A stretch of DNA of 64,000 nucleotides from Rhodococcus qingshengii (GTDB lineage Bacteria > Actinomycetota > Actinomycetes > Mycobacteriales > Mycobacteriaceae): the NCBI RefSeq assembly GCF_021025955.1, contig NZ_JAJNCL010000002.1, forward strand, positions 795,626-859,625, read 5' to 3'. The translations under genes were made by a program, and so were the position numbers. The notes beneath the pieces were generated by a model, which saw only the letters and a program-made list of their open reading frames with translations, was not told the DNA's origin and made no database searches. This document shows positions 47,693-55,828 of the stretch, one piece after another (within the stretch, counting starts at the first letter, position 1; the number at the start of each line of letters is the position of its first letter).

Positions 47693-48655
47693 ATGAATTC
47701 CATCCAGCGCAAAATCAACACCGGATTTGCCCGAACCTCCACCGCCGACGACGCACTTTCCGGATTAGATCTGACCGGCACCACCGCATTGGTCACTGGC
47801 GGGTACTCCGGGCTCGGATTCGAGATTTCGCGGTCACTTGCTTCGGTCGGCGCGCGAGTTGTAGTTCTTGCCCGCCGACCAGAACAGGCACGGGGTGCCG
47901 TGGCCGACTTTCCAGGCATCGAAGTACGAGCGTGCGACCTGTCGGACCCGAGCAGTGTCAGATCGTGTGCGCGAGAAATGCTCGAATCCCGGATCAGTCC
48001 GGACATCGTCATCTGCAATGCGGGAATCATGGCCTGCCCGGAGGTCCGAGTCGGGTCCGACTGGGAATCACAGTTCGCGATCAATCACCTCGGGCACTTT
48101 GTACTGGTGAACCTGCTTGCACCTGGCTTGCCTACAAACGGCTCTCGCGTGGTCTCGGTCTCGTCGGCGGGACACTTTCTGTCGGGAGTGCGTTGGGATG
48201 ACATACATTTCCGCAAGGGTTACGACCGCTGGCTTGCGTATGGTCAGGCCAAGACTGCAAATGCTCTCTTCGCTGTACAGCTCGCGAGCGCCGGTGCTTC
48301 ACGCGGAATTACTGCGTTCTCCGTCCATCCCGGGAGCATCCTCACTCCCCTTCAACGTCACTTCTCCGCATCGGAGAAACACGATCTCGGATGGACGACG
48401 CCGAATGGCGACGCCGTGCCGGGATTCAAGACTCCCGCCCAGGGCGCCGCTACAACGGTGTGGGCGGCGACGGCACCGATACTCGTCGATCACGCCGGCG
48501 CGTACCTCCAGGACTGCAACATCGCGGACGTCGCGCAGACCGATGACATGAGCGTCGGCGGCGTGAAGCCTTGGGCCACCGATCCCGACGACGCACTCAG
48601 ATTGTGGGCGCTGTCCGTTGAGATGACCGGAGTGGACGCCTTCGATCGACGCTGA
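47693..48655 (+). CDS. short-chain dehydrogenase/reductase, MerR target
   Basis: A 320-residue SDR of the long light-dependent-protochlorophyllide-reductase-like group. TALVTGGYSGLGFEISRSL gives the cofactor loop, IVICNAGIMA the NAG motif, SVSSAGH the Ser, and YGQAKTANALF the catalytic Tyr and Lys. Start at the ATG at 47693, directly after the MerR-type promoter. The two genes together are bounded by the 56-bp repeats. The substrate is unknown. Confidence 0.9.
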   Translation: MNSIQRKINTGFARTSTADDALSGLDLTGTTALVTGGYSGLGFEISRSLASVGARVVVLARRPEQARGAVADFPGIEVRACDLSDPSSVRSCAREMLESRISPDIVICNAGIMACPEVRVGSDWESQFAINHLGHFVLVNLLAPGLPTNGSRVVSVSSAGHFLSGVRWDDIHFRKGYDRWLAYGQAKTANALFAVQLASAGASRGITAFSVHPGSILTPLQRHFSASEKHDLGWTTPNGDAVPGFKTPAQGAATTVWAATAPILVDHAGAYLQDCNIADVAQTDDMSVGGVKPWATDPDDALRLWALSVEMTGVDAFDRR

Positions 48656-48657
48656 CA

Positions 48658-48713
48658 CCGAGCGAACGTACCTCTCGTCGCCTCAGATAGACCGAGAGGC
48701 ACTTTCGCTCGCA
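48658..48713. repeat. 56-bp stem-loop repeat, copy 2
   Basis: Second copy, in the same orientation as 47130-47185, differing at one base (A to G in CTCTCRTCG). It begins 3 bases after the SDR stop and could also act as its terminator. Confidence 0.85.
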
Positions 48714-48729
48714 AAAGGAGTGCAGATGC

Positions 48730-48763
48730 AGAATGCCCCCAACCGGACGGTCGGGGGCATTCT
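48730..48763. terminator. hairpin at the 3' end of the L,D-transpeptidase gene
   Basis: AGAATGCCCCC (48730-48740) pairs exactly with 48753-48763, loop of 12 bases. It lies 26 bases beyond the L,D-transpeptidase stop and after the SDR, so can serve both. Confidence 0.8.
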
Positions 48764-48788
48764 GACGTTCAGTGCTTCAGGGACGCGC

Positions 48789-50024
48789 TCAGACGTCCGC
48801 GTTGCCGGTCTTCCAGACACTCCACGGGATGTTCCAGTCACCGAGGCCGTCGGTGCCGGAGAGTGTGCCGCCGACGGTGTTCTTGACCACGACGATGTCC
48901 CCGCGCTTGGTGTTGTCGTAGACCCACTTGGCGTTGGACGGGCTCAGGTTGAGGCAGCCATGGCTGGTGTTGGAGTAGCCCTGCTGCCCGACCGACCACG
49001 GTGCCGAGTGGAAGAAGATGCCGCTGTAGGACATTCGGGTCGCCCAGTCGACGGGGGTCTTGTAACCCTGAGCGGAGGTGACCGGGACGCCGTACGTGGA
49101 CGAGTCCATGATCATGTTTGCGAAGCGGTCGCCGATGATGTAGACGCCGTTGTCGGTGGGAGTGCTGTCCTTGCCCATGGAGGTGGGCATGGTCATGACG
49201 GTTTCGCCATTTACCTGGAACGTGACCTGCTTGGTGTTGTCGTCCGCCGTGGCGATGACGGCGTCACCGATGGTGAAGGAACTCTTCGCGTCTTCCTGCC
49301 CGAAGACTCCCTTTCCCAGATTGCGCCCGTACACGTTGACGTTCACGTCGACCTTGGTGCCCGGTGCCCAGTAGTTCTCCGGACGCCAACGGACCTCACG
49401 ATTGTTGACCCAGTAGAACGCACCTTCGACGGCGGGAGTCGTGGTGACGGTGATCGCGGCTTCGGCAGCCTTGCGATCCGGGATGTTCTCGTCGAACTGC
49501 ACGGCGATGGGCTGACCGATGCCGACCACGTCGCCCTCGTTCGGCAAGACGTACGGCTTGGTGACGTTGCCGGGCGCGCTGGTGGTGAAGGACGTGACCG
49601 TCGTACTGGCGCCACCCAATCCGTACGCGCGGGCCTCGATCTTGTACTTGCGGTTGTATCCGAGCGGCTCGGTGGTCGTCCACGACGCACCGTCGGCGTT
49701 GATAGCGCCGGCAACTGCCTTGCCGTCCTGATTGACCATCGTCACGTCGGACAGGGCACCGTCGGCGACGTTGATCTTGACCGGGTCACCCGGTGAGAAG
49801 CCGACAGCCCCGTCTGCGGCGGTCGAGGTGAGCTTCGGCTTGATGAGTTCGGTGAGCGGATTGGAATCGATCGGCGCCGATCCCTCTGTGCTGACGTCCT
49901 TGCCACCCGACGTGCACGCGGTCATCAGAACGAGCGCACCGAGTGACACCGCGATCATCGCCGCGCCCTTCGACGCTCGACCGTTCCCCCCGCGCACGGA
50001 CAGACCCCACCTTTGACGACTCAT
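48789..50024 (-). CDS. L,D-transpeptidase lipoprotein (Rv2518c-like)
   Basis: A 411-residue cell-wall enzyme making 3-3 cross-links between peptidoglycan stems. The lipobox LMTAC places the anchored Cys at 37. Two immunoglobulin-like domains follow (about 60-250), then the YkuD catalytic domain with the [17 protein letters not shown] motif bearing the active-site Cys and His, and a short WNIPWSVWK tail. Start at the ATG at 50024. Size and order match LdtB/LppS and the LdtMt2 group. About 270 bases to the tRNA-Lys repeat hold nothing I can identify. Confidence 0.94.
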   Translation of the reverse strand: MSRQRWGLSVRGGNGRASKGAAMIAVSLGALVLMTACTSGGKDVSTEGSAPIDSNPLTELIKPKLTSTAADGAVGFSPGDPVKINVADGALSDVTMVNQDGKAVAGAINADGASWTTTEPLGYNRKYKIEARAYGLGGASTTVTSFTTSAPGNVTKPYVLPNEGDVVGIGQPIAVQFDENIPDRKAAEAAITVTTTPAVEGAFYWVNNREVRWRPENYWAPGTKVDVNVNVYGRNLGKGVFGQEDAKSSFTIGDAVIATADDNTKQVTFQVNGETVMTMPTSMGKDSTPTDNGVYIIGDRFANMIMDSSTYGVPVTSAQGYKTPVDWATRMSYSGIFFHSAPWSVGQQGYSNTSHGCLNLSPSNAKWVYDNTKRGDIVVVKNTVGGTLSGTDGLGDWNIPWSVWKTGNADV

Positions 50025-50297
50025 CGTTCGACTCCGCTTCACAATTTCTCCGACTAACTTCCGCGTCACATGCGAATCCCACTTACCGGAAGGCAAGTGG
50101 GACTTGCGGTATGACTGCGCTACATCAATGATGCCAGGCGCGCTCGTTACCAACGGTCATGAAGGGCCACGCCGTCAGTAACGTTCAAGTATCAATCGCT
50201 CCGAACCGTCCGTTTTGTTACTGCTTGTGGCGGATTTCCTCCGATCGGACTACGGCAGTGAAGCCTCCACCTGGCGATTTGCTCCCGAACCGGCGAT

Positions 50298-50406
50298 TCG
50301 GCTAATGTTCTGTCTCGCAAGAGCGAGCGCCTATAGCTCAGTTGGTAGAGCAAGTGACTCTTAATCACTGGGTCCGGGGTTCGAGTCCCTGTGGGCGCAC
50401 TTGCAA
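50298..50406 (+). repeat. 109-bp exact direct repeat with tRNA-Lys, copy 1
   Basis: Identical base for base to 52016-52124. It covers 29 bases of upstream sequence (CGGCTAATGTTCTGTCTCGC), the whole tRNA and 7 bases behind it. The following terminators differ between the copies. Confidence 0.95.
50327..50399 (+). tRNA. tRNA-Lys (anticodon CTT), copy 1
   Basis: The acceptor GCGCCTA pairs with TGGGCGC. The anticodon stem AGTGA/TCACT holds CTCTTAA, so anticodon CTT, lysine. The T arm is CGGGGTTCGAGTCCCTG and the discriminator is A. Confidence 0.96.
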
Positions 50407-50409
50407 AAG

Positions 50410-50440
50410 TCCCCACCTTCTTCGGAAGGTGGGGATTTTT
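50410..50440 (+). terminator. terminator of tRNA-Lys copy 1
   Basis: TCCCCACCTTC pairs with GAAGGTGGGGA around a TTCG tetraloop, followed by TTTTT. Confidence 0.9.
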
Positions 50441-50510
50441 CTTTGTGTCGTGGCGAACAGGTTGTGGTGAATAGACTTCACAGTTATCGGAACCACGGCC
50501 TGGAGGACTG

Positions 50511-51951
50511 ATGACCGAGCGCGAAACCACATCTGGCAGCGAGCTGGCATTTGCCGGGGTGGCGGGTCAGGCCGCTCTGATCCGGTCCGGAGACTTGTCG
50601 GCCCGCGAGCTCACCGAGAACACGCTTCGTCGGATCGAACGCCTCGATACGACGCTCAATGCTTTTGTGCGAGTTCTCGCAGACGAAGCGCTCGACGAGG
50701 CGACACGGCTCGATCAGCGCCAGGCCGACGGCCACAGCCTGGGCCCACTGCACGGAGTACCGATCGCGATCAAAGACGAGAACGACGTCGCCGGAACGCC
50801 GACGACGTACGGCGGTGCGGCAGCAACTCGCATCGCCTCCACTGACTCGGAGGTCGTTCGCCGTTTGCGCGAGGCCGGCGCGGTGATCGTCGGCAAGACG
50901 ACGATGCCCGAGTTCGGCATCTGGCCCTTCACCGAGACCGCCGCAAACGGCTACACCAGAAACCCTTGGGACACTGGCGTATCAACCGGCGGATCGAGCG
51001 GAGGATCTGCGTCGGCCGTCGCCTCGGGAATGGTCGCGGCGGCGATAGGCGGCGACGGCGGCGGTTCCATTCGATTGCCTTCGGCTTTCTGCGGCCTGTT
51101 CGGACTGAAACCGCAGCGTGGCCGGGTGAGCACCGCTCCGAACCGAAACCTCTGGCGCGGACTCGGCACGCTCGGCCCTCTCACTCGTTCCGTGGAGGAC
51201 AGCGCACTCGTGTACGACGCGATCACCGGCACCACCGGGACCGACGACTACACAGCCGAACCGCTCCGAACCGCTCCGAACCGGCTTTACCGCCTCGGCC
51301 GCGACGGCTCCCGGGCCGCTTCGCATCGCGGTGTCCACCCGGAGTCCGGTCCGGGGAGTACGCCCGTCCGCGGAGGTCGTTGCCGCGGTGCACTCAGCCG
51401 CAGAGATGTTGAGCGCGTTGGGACATCACGTCGAAGAACACGACCCCGAGTACCCGGATGCAACTGCGGCATTTCTCCCCCAGGTACTCGGCGGCGTCCG
51501 CGACGAGGCACTGCGCGTCGATCATCCGGCGCTCCTCGAGAAGCGCACGCGCGCACTCGCGTCCATCGGTCGGATAGCCGCCCCTGCGCGCGTCGGAAAA
51601 TTCGCATACCGCAAAGGTGAGCGAATTGCAGCGACGGTCAACCAGGTCTTCGACACCTTCGACCTGGTCCTGATGCCGACGACGCCCGCCTTGCCGCGCC
51701 CGATCGGACAGTTAGAAGGAACCGGCCTTCTGTCCGCAGTCCGTAAGGCGTTGCCGATCGCCGCCTATTGTTCGATCTGGAATGTCTGCGGCAATCCGGC
51801 GGCCGCCGTGCCCGCCGGATTCTCCGAACGCGGACTCCCCCTGAGCGTCCAACTGGTTGCGCGCAGCGGTGGCGAATCGACGATTCTCGCCGTCGCACAG
51901 CAGTTGGAACGCACCGTCCGCTGGCCGGATTCGCGCCCGCCATACTCGTGA
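50511..51951 (+). pseudogene. amidase-signature enzyme broken by a 10-bp tandem duplication
   Basis: The first 250 residues are a good amidase-signature hydrolase: catalytic Lys in PIAIKDENDV, the GSSGGSASAVASGMV Ser region and FGLKPQRGRVS. The frame then breaks in DYTAEPLRTAPNRLYR and continues in another frame as GFTASAATAPGPLRIAVSTR to the end (51951). At 51256-51275 the ten bases CCGAACCGCT are present twice in tandem; removing one copy restores a single frame of about 476 residues, the normal family length. So the gene is disrupted in this sequence by a slip event. A sequencing or assembly error is the alternative. The substrate of the intact enzyme is unknown. Confidence 0.88.
51256..51283 (+). 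repeat. 10-bp tandem duplication causing the amidase frameshift
   Basis: Units CCGAACCGCT at 51256-51265 and 51266-51275, then a partial CCGAACCG. The length, 10, is not a multiple of three, which accounts exactly for the observed frame change. Confidence 0.95.
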
Positions 51952-52015
51952 ATTGCAGAAGCGATGTAACCATCGTCACCACGATGAACACGCGTTTTGC
52001 AAACTCCTGAGCCTG

Positions 52016-52124
52016 TCGGCTAATGTTCTGTCTCGCAAGAGCGAGCGCCTATAGCTCAGTTGGTAGAGCAAGTGACTCTTAATCACTGGGTCCGGGGTTC
52101 GAGTCCCTGTGGGCGCACTTGCAA
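52016..52124 (+). repeat. 109-bp exact direct repeat with tRNA-Lys, copy 2
   Basis: Exact copy of 50298-50406 on the same strand. The 1.6 kb between them contain only the broken amidase gene. Confidence 0.95.
52045..52117 (+). tRNA. tRNA-Lys (anticodon CTT), copy 2
   Basis: Sequence identical to the tRNA at 50327-50399, including promoter-side bases, so both should be transcribed alike. Confidence 0.96.
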
Positions 52125-52158
52125 GAAGGCCCCCACCTCACGAGGTGGGGGCCTTCTT
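52123..52158 (+). terminator. terminator of tRNA-Lys copy 2
   Basis: AAGAAGGCCCCCACCT pairs with AGGTGGGGGCCTTCTT, loop CACG. It also lies at the 3' side of the convergent DUF3618 gene and may stop it too. Confidence 0.85.
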
Positions 52159-52183
52159 CATGTTCTGTCTTCGAAAACTCGGG

Positions 52184-52405
52184 TCAGCGAATGATCTTCC
52201 GAACCACGAGTAGCCCCACCACCGAACCGACTGCGATCAGCGCGTACTTCACTGCCGGCTCGTTGAGCTTGGCGAGCACCGTCTTCTTGGTGTTCTCGAC
52301 CAGCCGTTTCGGGTTGGTGCGGACCGTCAGTTCGTCGAGTGTGCTCGCGAGCTGGTTACGCGCCTTCTCGATCTCGCGCTCGATGCTCTCGGTGTCCCTG
52401 GGCAC
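52184..52405 (-). CDS. DUF3618 small membrane protein (Rv2520c-like)
   Basis: A 73-residue protein. The N-terminal helix RDTESIEREIEKARNQLAST is the DUF3618 signature, followed by LDELTVRTNPKRLVE. One membrane span lies at the C-terminus (YALIAVGSVVGLLVV) with a basic end. The function is unknown; relatives are common next to bcp in actinobacteria. Divergent from bcp. Confidence 0.9.
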   Translation of the reverse strand: MPRDTESIEREIEKARNQLASTLDELTVRTNPKRLVENTKKTVLAKLNEPAVKYALIAVGSVVGLLVVRKIIR

Positions 52406-52549
52406 GTGTCCTCCAACTTGTCTGTGTTCTGCTGCTCTGTGTGCGGTCTGCTGTGTGGACGCAGCGCGCCGACACTTCGCTCTACCGTAGAGGAGCAGAA
52501 TGCCCTCGCGCCCACCTGCCGCGCAATTTGTCGACTAACCTCGATTCCC

Positions 52550-53023
52550 GTGACCGAGAACAGTAGATTGTCCGCCGGCGACGTCGCGCCGGATTTCACG
52601 CTCCCCGACGCCGACGGCAACGAGGTTTCGCTCCACGATTACCGCGGCCGCAAGGTCATCGTGTACTTCTACCCCGCGGCCAGCACCCCGGGATGCACCA
52701 AGCAGGCTTGCGACTTCCGCGACAGCCTCGCCGAACTGAACGGCGCCGGCCTCGAGGTCATCGGAATCTCACCGGACAAGCCCGCCAAACTCGCGAAGTT
52801 CCGCGATACCGAAGAGCTGACCTTCCCGCTTCTCTCCGATCCCGAGAAGGCGACGCTCGAAGCCTGGGGCGCGTTCGGTGAGAAGAAGATGTACGGCAAG
52901 ACGGTCCAGGGCGTCATCCGCTCGACGTTCCTCGTCGACGAGGAAGGCAAGATCGAGGTGGCCCAGTACAACGTCCGGGCCACCGGCCACGTCGCCAAGC
53001 TACGACGCGATCTGTCGGTCTAA
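52550..53023 (+). CDS. bcp: thiol peroxidase Bcp/PrxQ
   Basis: A 157-residue peroxiredoxin that reduces hydroperoxides with thioredoxin-type donors. Peroxidatic Cys in STPGCTKQACDF, with the resolving Cys five residues on, as in the atypical 2-Cys PrxQ group. GTG start at 52550 gives TENSRLSAGDVAPDFTLPD and the usual length. Its end overlaps the convergent M20 gene by 4 bases. Equivalent to Rv2521. Confidence 0.95.
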   Translation: MTENSRLSAGDVAPDFTLPDADGNEVSLHDYRGRKVIVYFYPAASTPGCTKQACDFRDSLAELNGAGLEVIGISPDKPAKLAKFRDTEELTFPLLSDPEKATLEAWGAFGEKKMYGKTVQGVIRSTFLVDEEGKIEVAQYNVRATGHVAKLRRDLSV

Positions 53024-54369
53024 CTCCCGTACCTGGTCAAGAACAGCGCTTCCGCGAAAGCGAGATTCTCGATCTCCGACGGGTCGACGCTTTCGTCAGG
53101 TGCATGAATGCGGCACTGCGGTTCCTCGACGCCGATCAATGCGATCTCGGCGTCGGGGAACTGCTCGGCCAGTGCACTGCACAGCGGTATCGATCCGCCT
53201 TGGCCGGCAAATCCCACTTCGCGGCCGTAGGCATCGGTGAGCGCGGACTTCAGCTGCGCGAAACCTGCCCCCTCCGTCGAGGACGAGAACGGCGATCCCG
53301 TCGATTCCGGTACGACCTCGATGTGGACGCCCCACGGCGCCGCTGCCAGGAGGTGGTCGGTCAACAACTTCTGTGCCTGCGCCGGATCCGTGCCGGGCGG
53401 GACGCGAAGATTCAGGCGTGCGGACGCGCGTGGCGTGATCGCCGCCGCCGAGCCCACGACCGGCGAGCAGTCGATACCCAGAATGGTCAGCGCCGGCCGA
53501 GCCCACACCTGCTCGGCGACCGAACCGGAACCGGTCAGCTGCACACCGTCGAGTACTCCCGCATCGGAGCGGAACTGATCGTCGTCGTAGCTGACCCCGG
53601 CCCATTCCTGGTCGTTGGTCAAGCCTTCGACTGTGGTGTTTCCGGCGCTGTCGTGCAACGTCGACAGAATGTGCACCAGCGCGGTGATCGCATCGGGCGC
53701 CGGCCCACCGAAGACACCGGAGTGAATCTCACCCTCGAGCGTCGACACGTGGACCACCACGTTGGCGATCCCGCGTAGTGACGTCGTGATCGTCGGCTCC
53801 CCGACCTCCGTGTTGCCGGTATCGGCGATCAGGATCATGTCTGCCGCGAAGAGTTCCGGCCGCTCGCGCACCAGATCCTCGAGACCGCCGGTGCCCATCT
53901 CCTCCGAACCCTCGGCGACGATCGTCAGATGCGCGCTCGGATCCACACCGGCAGCGGCAAGCGCTCGCAGCGCCGTCAAATGCATGACGACGTTGCCCTT
54001 GCAGTCGGAAGCACCGCGTCCGTACCACCGTCCGTCGCGCTCGGTGAGCGTGAAAGGCGGCGAGCCCCAGAGCTCTTCGTTTCCCGGCGGCTGAACGTCG
54101 TAGTGGCAGTACAGCAGAACGGTCGGGGCACCGGCCAGACCTGGTCGACGGCCGACGACCGCGGCCGAACCGTCGGAGGTCTCGATCGCTTCGATATCGG
54201 TGAAACCCTGATCACGGAAGGCCTCCAGCACCCAATGTGCCGCGGCCGCGCATTCTTCCGGCGGGTACTGCCGTGCATCGGCGACGGACTTCATCGCCAC
54301 AAGTGCACTCAGATCTTCACGGGCACGCGGCATGAGTTCACGTACCGCGGTTCGCAGTTCTTCCGTCAT
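53020..54369 (-). CDS. M20-family metallopeptidase (Rv2522c-like)
   Basis: A 449-residue dizinc dipeptidase or acylase. Metal ligands sit in LYCHYDVQPPG (His, Asp), GASDCKGN (Asp), AEGSEEMG (Glu pair), LIADTGN (Asp) and RIHAPDESV (His). The lid/dimer domain with EIHSGVFGG lies in the middle. Length and order fit the PepV/CNDP-like dipeptidases. The physiological substrate is unknown. It is divergent from the TetR gene over about 230 bases and convergent with bcp. Confidence 0.92.
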   Translation of the reverse strand: MTEELRTAVRELMPRAREDLSALVAMKSVADARQYPPEECAAAAHWVLEAFRDQGFTDIEAIETSDGSAAVVGRRPGLAGAPTVLLYCHYDVQPPGNEELWGSPPFTLTERDGRWYGRGASDCKGNVVMHLTALRALAAAGVDPSAHLTIVAEGSEEMGTGGLEDLVRERPELFAADMILIADTGNTEVGEPTITTSLRGIANVVVHVSTLEGEIHSGVFGGPAPDAITALVHILSTLHDSAGNTTVEGLTNDQEWAGVSYDDDQFRSDAGVLDGVQLTGSGSVAEQVWARPALTILGIDCSPVVGSAAAITPRASARLNLRVPPGTDPAQAQKLLTDHLLAAAPWGVHIEVVPESTGSPFSSSTEGAGFAQLKSALTDAYGREVGFAGQGGSIPLCSALAEQFPDAEIALIGVEEPQCRIHAPDESVDPSEIENLAFAEALFLTRYGS

Positions 54370-54599
54370 CGTCTCCCTCTCCTCGGCATCGAATCTCGGT
54401 GTGCCCGAAGAATCTCAGTCTGCCCGAATCAGATGAATGGAGTCGGCAGGATCGCCGCTGCGCCGCACCGCGCAGCAACCTCTTCGGCTACTGGACAGGT
54501 GGTCACCTAGTATCGAGTTGTGGCTACAGCATCGGGACTCGTGTGCGCGCACCTGCGCGGTGCGTTTCGACCGATCACGACCGCCGAAGTAGGTGGCCG

Positions 54600-55361
54600 A
54601 TGACACCGGATAACGCACAAGTCCCAAATTCGACAGAAAACACCGATAGCCTGGAAGATGTGCAGCCCACGACTCGTCACCGCGCGCGGCGGCGAGTCGA
54701 CCCTGCACTGGAAAACCCACAAAGCCTCGAAGAACCACAGGAACTGCTGCCGCGCAAGCGTCCGACGCAAGAGCGCAGCCAGCGTAAATTCGACGCCCTC
54801 CTGGCGGCGTCACGTGAACTCCTCACCGACGTCGGATTCGAATCGTTCACCTGTGAAGAAGTCGCGGCACGTGCTGACGTCCCGATTGGGACGCTCTACC
54901 AGTTCTTCGCGAACAAGTACGTCATCGTCTGTGAGTTGAACCGCCAGGACCTCGTCGGGGTCCAGCACGAGCTTGCTCAGTTCGGCGGCGAAGTGCCCTC
55001 GCTCGACTGGCTGCGGTTCTTGAACAGTTTCGTCGATCACATGGCCGGGCTGTGGACGTCTGATCCGTCGCGCCGCGAAGTCTGGCTGGCGATGCAGTCG
55101 ACACCGTCCACGCGGGCCACCGGCGTCATTCACGAGAAGCAGTTCGCCGAGACTGTCGCGAAAATGCTGGGTCCGTTGACGCCGCGTACGCGGCGAGATC
55201 GTCGCCTGATGATGGCGGAAGTCCTTGTCCACGTGGTGTATTCGATGCTCAATTTCTCGGTTCAGGACGGTCAGTCGCATGCCGACGCCGTCACCGAACT
55301 GAAGAGGCTGATGATCGCGTATCTCCTTGTTGCCGAGAAGGAATCGCGCACGAAGGACTAG
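54600..55361 (+). CDS. TetR-family regulator
   Basis: A 253-residue TetR protein starting at the ATG at 54600. A disordered, Glu/Pro/Arg-rich N-terminus of about 58 residues precedes the HTH: RSQRKFDALLAASRELLTDV, FTCEEVAARADVPIGTLYQFF. The helical C-terminal domain has WLAMQSTPSTRATGV and QSHADAVTELKRLMIAYLL. Its location between the M20 gene and acpS-fas raises the question of fatty-acid control, but the known FAS regulator FasR maps elsewhere in mycobacteria, so the target is open. It ends at a strong terminator. Confidence 0.92.
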   Translation: MTPDNAQVPNSTENTDSLEDVQPTTRHRARRRVDPALENPQSLEEPQELLPRKRPTQERSQRKFDALLAASRELLTDVGFESFTCEEVAARADVPIGTLYQFFANKYVIVCELNRQDLVGVQHELAQFGGEVPSLDWLRFLNSFVDHMAGLWTSDPSRREVWLAMQSTPSTRATGVIHEKQFAETVAKMLGPLTPRTRRDRRLMMAEVLVHVVYSMLNFSVQDGQSHADAVTELKRLMIAYLLVAEKESRTKD

Positions 55362-55370
55362 TCGAACGGC

Positions 55371-55405
55371 AAAGAGCCGGTCTCCCTTTGGGAGACCGGC
55401 TCTTT
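55371..55405. terminator. 15-bp perfect stem between TetR gene and acpS
   Basis: AAAGAGCCGGTCTCC pairs with 55391-55405, loop CTTTG, ending in CTCTTTCG. Convergent genes on both sides. Confidence 0.85.
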
Positions 55406-55419
55406 CGTGTCCGGCGGTG

Positions 55420-55818
55420 TTACTCCGGTTCGGATTCGATGACCGCGAAAGCTCCGGCCATGTCCCCGTCGTGAGTGAGTGAAATATGAATCTTCACTCC
55501 GGTGAGGTGTTTGGCCACGTCACCGCGAAGCCGGATGCCGGGGCGACCCCAGGCGTCCGAGACGACTTCGATCTGATTGTGGATCATCTCCCCCAGCACC
55601 GGCGGGCTCGCGAAGAGAGCAGTCGACCAAGCCTTGATCACTGCTTCCTTCGCTGCCCACCGCGCAGCGAAGTGTCGTGCCGGTTCGGAGCTCCGGGTAG
55701 CGGCGTCTCGACGCTCGCCCGGTGTGAAGTTGTCGAGCATTGCCGTTCCCGGCCTGTTCAATTGCTCGGCGAACTCCGACACCGTCACGAGGTCGAAGCC
55801 GATACCCAGAACTCCCAT
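55420..55818 (-). CDS. acpS: holo-ACP synthase AcpS
   Basis: A 132-residue phosphopantetheinyl transferase that activates the ACP domain of FAS-I. Magnesium-binding Asp in GIGFDLVTV and Glu in FAARWAAKEAVIKAW; SLTHDGDMAGAF is the usual C-terminal motif. It starts 10 bases after the fas stop, so the enzyme and its substrate are in one transcript, as Rv2523c with fas. Confidence 0.95.
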   Translation of the reverse strand: MGVLGIGFDLVTVSEFAEQLNRPGTAMLDNFTPGERRDAATRSSEPARHFAARWAAKEAVIKAWSTALFASPPVLGEMIHNQIEVVSDAWGRPGIRLRGDVAKHLTGVKIHISLTHDGDMAGAFAVIESEPE

Positions 55819-55828
55819 ACCGTGATTA

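Noticed and set aside
50192..50530. 112-codon minus-strand frame across tRNA-Lys
   Set aside because: Antisense tRNA artefact (GTRTPDPVIKSHLLYQLSYR); no independent support. A similar frame over tRNA-His at 46607-47089 is rejected for the same reason.
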